Assembly (NCBI GenBank): GCA_043760535.1
Contig: JAYUOV010000186.1
Span: forward strand, 1 to 35,601
Length of the DNA stretch: 35,601 nucleotides
Source of the DNA: JAZKFT01 sp043760535
GTDB lineage: Bacteria > Bacteroidota > Bacteroidia > Chitinophagales > Chitinophagaceae
Reading direction: 5' to 3'
The translations under genes and the position numbers were made by a program. Positions within the stretch are counted from its first letter, which is position 1. The number at the start of each line of letters is the position of its first letter. The notes below the pieces were generated by a model that searched no databases, had not been told where the DNA came from, and saw only the letters and a list, made by a program, of their open reading frames with translations. Shown in pieces: positions 32,355-35,601 of the stretch.

Positions 32355-35300
32355 ATGAGAACAATCGCCAAAGCCAGTATTGTATGGCTGTGCATGCTTA
32401 CCTGCACCTTTTCTTTTGCCCAAAAAAATACAAAAGACACGGCAAAAAAAGCCGAGCCTAAAGATCCTTTGCAAAGCTCCGTTTTTGGCGGCATCAAGTT
32501 CCGCAGTATTGGCCCGGCTATTACTTCGGGCCGCATTGTGGACCTTGCGGTTAATCCCAATAACATTGCCGAATACTATGTGGCTTCCGCCAGCGGCGGC
32601 GTTTGGAAAACGGTGAATGCAGGTGTAACCTACGAGCCTATTTTTGATGGCGAAGCATCGTTTTCTATCGGCTGCATTACCATTGACCCAACAAACCCAA
32701 ACACCGTGTGGGTGGGCAGCGGCGAAAACAATAACCAACGGGTGGTAGGCTACGGCGATGGCGTATATAAAAGCGAAGACGGCGGCAAAAGCTGGAAAAA
32801 TATGGGGCTTGCCAAAAGCGAGCATATAGGCAAAATAGTGGTAGATGCCAATAACCCCGACATCGTATTTGTAGCAGCTTACGGCCCTGTATGGAACAGC
32901 GGCGGCGAACGTGGCATTTACAAAACCACCGATGGAGGCAAAACTTGGAAGCAGGTGCTAAACGTAAGCGAACACACCGGTTTTAACGAGGTAATGATGG
33001 ATCCCCGCAATAGCAATGTGCTATATGCGGCCGCACACCAACGGCAGCGTAAAGTATTTACCTATATCGGCGGCGGCCCCGAAAGTGCCTTGTACAAAAG
33101 CACCGATGGCGGTACTACCTGGAACAAGATGATGAATGGCCTGCCTGCCGGTGCGGATTTGGGCAGAATTGGTATGGCTATGAGTCCCATTAATCCCGAT
33201 TATTTATTTGCAATAGTGGAGGCAAACGATGGTAAGGGCGGCCTGTATGCCAGCACCGACCGTGGAGCAAGCTGGGAAAAACGTGGCAGCTTTACTACTT
33301 CGGGCAATTATTATCAGGAGCTTTTTTGCGACCCCAAAAACATAGATCGTATATACGGCGTAAACGTGTACATGCAGGTGAGCGATGATGGCGGCCGCAG
33401 CTTTTATAACCTTGGCGAAAAAAGCAAACACGTAGATAACCATGTTATTTGGGTAAACCCTGCCAAAACCACCCACATGCTGGTAGGCTGCGATGGCGGC
33501 CTGTACGAAACTTTTGACGCTGGACAAAATTGGGATTATAAACAAAACATTCCTGTTACCCAGCTTTACAAAGTAAGTTTAGATAATGCCTTTCCTTTTT
33601 ATAATGTATATGGCGGCACACAGGATAACTTTAGCCTCGGCGGCCCTAGCCGAACCAAAAGTGCTAATGGAATAGTAAACGATAACTGGTTTATTACCAA
33701 TGGTGGCGATGGCTTTGAAAGCCAGGCCGATTATAAAGATGAAAATATTATTTACGCCGAAAGCCAGTATGGGGGCCTTGTTCGGTTCGATAAAAAGAGT
33801 GGTGAAATTTTGGACATTCGCCCCGTGGAAGCAGAAGGCGAAGCACCATACCGCTTTAATTGGGATGCCCCTTTGCAAATAAGTAAACATGACCATAAAA
33901 GGGTATATTTTGGAGCCAACAAGGTTTTTAGAACCGACGACCGTGGCAATACTTGGAAAGTAATAAGCCCCGATTTAAGCCGGGGTATAGACCGTAATAA
34001 ACTTACAGTTATGGGTAAAGTATGGAGTGTGGATGCGGTGGCAAAAAACGGTAGCACCGATATTTATGGCCAGCTTACCACCATTGCCGAAAGCAATTTA
34101 GATGAAAATTTAATTTACGCAGGAACTGATGATGGCTTGGTGCATGTAACTACCGATGGTGGTAAAAACTGGACGAAGATTGACAATATAGCCGGCGTGC
34201 CGGAACGCACTTATGTAAATGCGATTATAGCTTCGGCACATAATAAAAATACGGCTTACGCTGCCTTTAACCACCACCGCTACGGCGATTTTAAACCTTA
34301 TATTTTTAAAACCACCGATGCGGGTAAAACATGGACGGCAATACAGAATAACTTACCAGAAAGAGGCACTTCTTATTGTATAACCGAAGACCCAATAAAT
34401 GCAAACCTGCTTTTTGCAGGCACGGAGTTTGGCGTTTATTGCAGCATAGATGGCGGCGCCAAATGGACACAATTGAAAGGTGGCCTTCCGACTGTGGCTA
34501 TAAAAGATATGGAAATACAACCAAGGGATCATGATCTGGTACTAGCCACATTTGGCCGTGGTTTTTATGTTTTGGATGATATTACGCCATTGCGGAATCT
34601 GAAGAAATCTGATCTGGATAAAACGGCGTTTATATCACCCATCCGTAATGTATGGATGTATATTGAAAGCCTGCCGTTGGGTATCCGTGGCAAAGGCTTT
34701 CAGGGAGAAAGTTATTGGAACGTGGCTAACCCAACTGTAGGCAGTACTTTTACCTATTATTTAAAAGAAGATATAAAAACGCTGAAAGAAAAACGGCAGG
34801 CAGCAGAAAAAGAGAAGATAAAAAAAGGCGAAGCGCCGTATTATCCGCCGATGGATAGTTTGCGGATGGAAGATGCACAACCTGCGCCACATTTGCTTTT
34901 TACCATAACCGATGATGCCGGTAAAGTGGTAAGAAGATTAAAAGCCCCGGCCAAAAAAGGTATTAACCGGATAGTTTGGGATTTCCACACAGCCGTAAAA
35001 GGGCCTATAGATTTTACACCTTTTGATGAAAGCCAGGCATTTAGCAGCCCCGATCAGGGCATACTGGTTTTGCCCGGTAACTATAATGTATCGCTTAGCA
35101 AATTTGAGGATGGAAACTATACCGAACTTGTGGCCGCACAGCCATTTAAAGTGGAAGCATTAAACATGGCTACAATGGCTGCTACCGATAAAAAAGCACT
35201 GAATGAGTTTGGTAAAAAAGCAGAAGAACTGCACCGTGCAGTAGACGGTGCCGACGCTTACCGGAACGAACTGATGAACAAATTAAAGTACATGAAACAA

Positions 35301-35601
35301 GCGGTGCTTGAAACCTCAGCTTTAGATCAGTCACTTGTAAAAGATATGATTGGGCTGGAAAGAAGATTGGCCGAAGCCAACAAAAAACTCAACGGCGATG
35401 CATCGCTTACTCGTAGAGAATTTGAGGCACCTACTTCTATCAATAACCGGGTAGGAAATATTCTGGGTGGTTTACTTAGTTCCACTGCTGCACCTACCAC
35501 CACATTTATAAATAGCTACGATGTGGCTGCCAAACAATTCGCTCCTGTGTTGGCCGAAATAAAAGCGGTAGGCGAAGCGGTGAAAAAGCTGGAACTGCAA
35601 C
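32355..35601 (+). CDS. Large secreted VPS10/BNR-like (Asp-box) beta-propeller protein, cut by the window edge
   Basis: The ATG at 32355 starts a frame that stays open to the right edge, giving 1082 residues. The signal peptide reads MRTIAKASIVWLC and is cleaved after FSFAQ. The first two thirds are a propeller built from Asp-box repeats: SEDGGKSW, TTDGGKTW, STDGGTTW, STDRGASW, SDDGGRSF, TDDRGNTW, TTDGGKNW, TTDAGKTW and SIDGGAKW. This matches the sortilin-like WD40/YVTN/BNR group in Bacteroidota. The last part (about 820 onward) has a charged segment LKEKRQAAEKEKIKKG, then IVWDFHTAVKGP, and helical sequence near the edge (LERRLAEANKKL). Family length is around 1000-1100, so only a few residues are probably missing. 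Role, substrate and sialidase activity are not established. No partner gene is visible downstream. Confidence 0.88.
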   Translation, partial: MRTIAKASIVWLCMLTCTFSFAQKNTKDTAKKAEPKDPLQSSVFGGIKFRSIGPAITSGRIVDLAVNPNNIAEYYVASASGGVWKTVNAGVTYEPIFDGEASFSIGCITIDPTNPNTVWVGSGENNNQRVVGYGDGVYKSEDGGKSWKNMGLAKSEHIGKIVVDANNPDIVFVAAYGPVWNSGGERGIYKTTDGGKTWKQVLNVSEHTGFNEVMMDPRNSNVLYAAAHQRQRKVFTYIGGGPESALYKSTDGGTTWNKMMNGLPAGADLGRIGMAMSPINPDYLFAIVEANDGKGGLYASTDRGASWEKRGSFTTSGNYYQELFCDPKNIDRIYGVNVYMQVSDDGGRSFYNLGEKSKHVDNHVIWVNPAKTTHMLVGCDGGLYETFDAGQNWDYKQNIPVTQLYKVSLDNAFPFYNVYGGTQDNFSLGGPSRTKSANGIVNDNWFITNGGDGFESQADYKDENIIYAESQYGGLVRFDKKSGEILDIRPVEAEGEAPYRFNWDAPLQISKHDHKRVYFGANKVFRTDDRGNTWKVISPDLSRGIDRNKLTVMGKVWSVDAVAKNGSTDIYGQLTTIAESNLDENLIYAGTDDGLVHVTTDGGKNWTKIDNIAGVPERTYVNAIIASAHNKNTAYAAFNHHRYGDFKPYIFKTTDAGKTWTAIQNNLPERGTSYCITEDPINANLLFAGTEFGVYCSIDGGAKWTQLKGGLPTVAIKDMEIQPRDHDLVLATFGRGFYVLDDITPLRNLKKSDLDKTAFISPIRNVWMYIESLPLGIRGKGFQGESYWNVANPTVGSTFTYYLKEDIKTLKEKRQAAEKEKIKKGEAPYYPPMDSLRMEDAQPAPHLLFTITDDAGKVVRRLKAPAKKGINRIVWDFHTAVKGPIDFTPFDESQAFSSPDQGILVLPGNYNVSLSKFEDGNYTELVAAQPFKVEALNMATMAATDKKALNEFGKKAEELHRAVDGADAYRNELMNKLKYMKQAVLETSALDQSLVKDMIGLERRLAEANKKLNGDASLTRREFEAPTSINNRVGNILGGLLSSTAAPTTTFINSYDVAAKQFAPVLAEIKAVGEAVKKLELQ

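Noticed and set aside
1..35601. tRNA or rRNA genes
   Set aside because: None recognised by eye on either strand; short tRNAs could be missed without a covariance-model scan.

Overview
The window looks like chromosomal DNA of a Bacteroidota bacterium, most likely in or near the Chitinophagaceae. The evidence is the set of families present (DUF5686 with a carboxypeptidase-like regulatory domain, DUF6089-, DUF6702- and DUF2490-type envelope proteins, a secreted hydrolase with a type IX secretion-like tail), a TAnnTTTG-type promoter, many signal peptides ending just before Gln, and AT-rich intergenic DNA full of small repeats. Assignments come from reading the sequence only. No database search was run, and no tRNA, rRNA or CRISPR array was seen.

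Layout. 1-2038: a broken type III DNA methyltransferase gene (mod) with a dinucleotide-tract frameshift and an amber stop. 2039-3453: eight 21-bp tandem repeats, then a frameshifted gene of unknown function. 3594-4214: a small membrane protein gene and a degenerate repeat. 4215-9833: a compact block with a divergent TetR regulator facing a plus-strand run of an SPFH lipoprotein, an NTF2-like lipoprotein, two outer-membrane proteins, a CutA-like small protein, a TerC membrane protein and a zinc-ribbon protein. A second copy of the same degenerate repeat follows, so this block is bracketed by direct repeats. 10220-15426: a DoxX-like protein, a polysaccharide-deacetylase-like protein, a small membrane protein, a long hairpin element and a DUF5686 outer-membrane protein. 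15672-20090: M1 metallopeptidase and HupE/UreJ-like membrane protein (probably one transcript), a divergent DUF6702 protein and a DUF6089 outer-membrane protein. 20256-22440: a 66-bp palindrome, a ModF-like double ABC ATPase and a decayed O-antigen ligase gene. 22555-25453: MeaB GTPase, OsmC peroxidase and a sorbosone/aldose dehydrogenase-like protein. 25454-26733: a broken outer-membrane protein gene between two direct repeats. 26734-31990: a large secreted alpha/beta hydrolase, a small secreted protein, and a divergent HTH regulator with three palindromic sites at exact 30-bp spacing. 31991-end: an inverted pair of REP-like hairpins and a large secreted Asp-box propeller protein cut by the window edge.

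How the genes fit together. Most of the window serves the cell envelope: outer-membrane barrels, lipoproteins, secreted hydrolases and small transporters. The two parts that look most like self-contained, locally regulated systems are the TetR-SPFH-TerC block, with its palindromic operator next to a promoter element, and the HTH regulator locus with its triple palindrome array. Several genes near repeats carry frameshifts or stops. These could be real decay or, where the lesion is a single base in a short run, sequence error.
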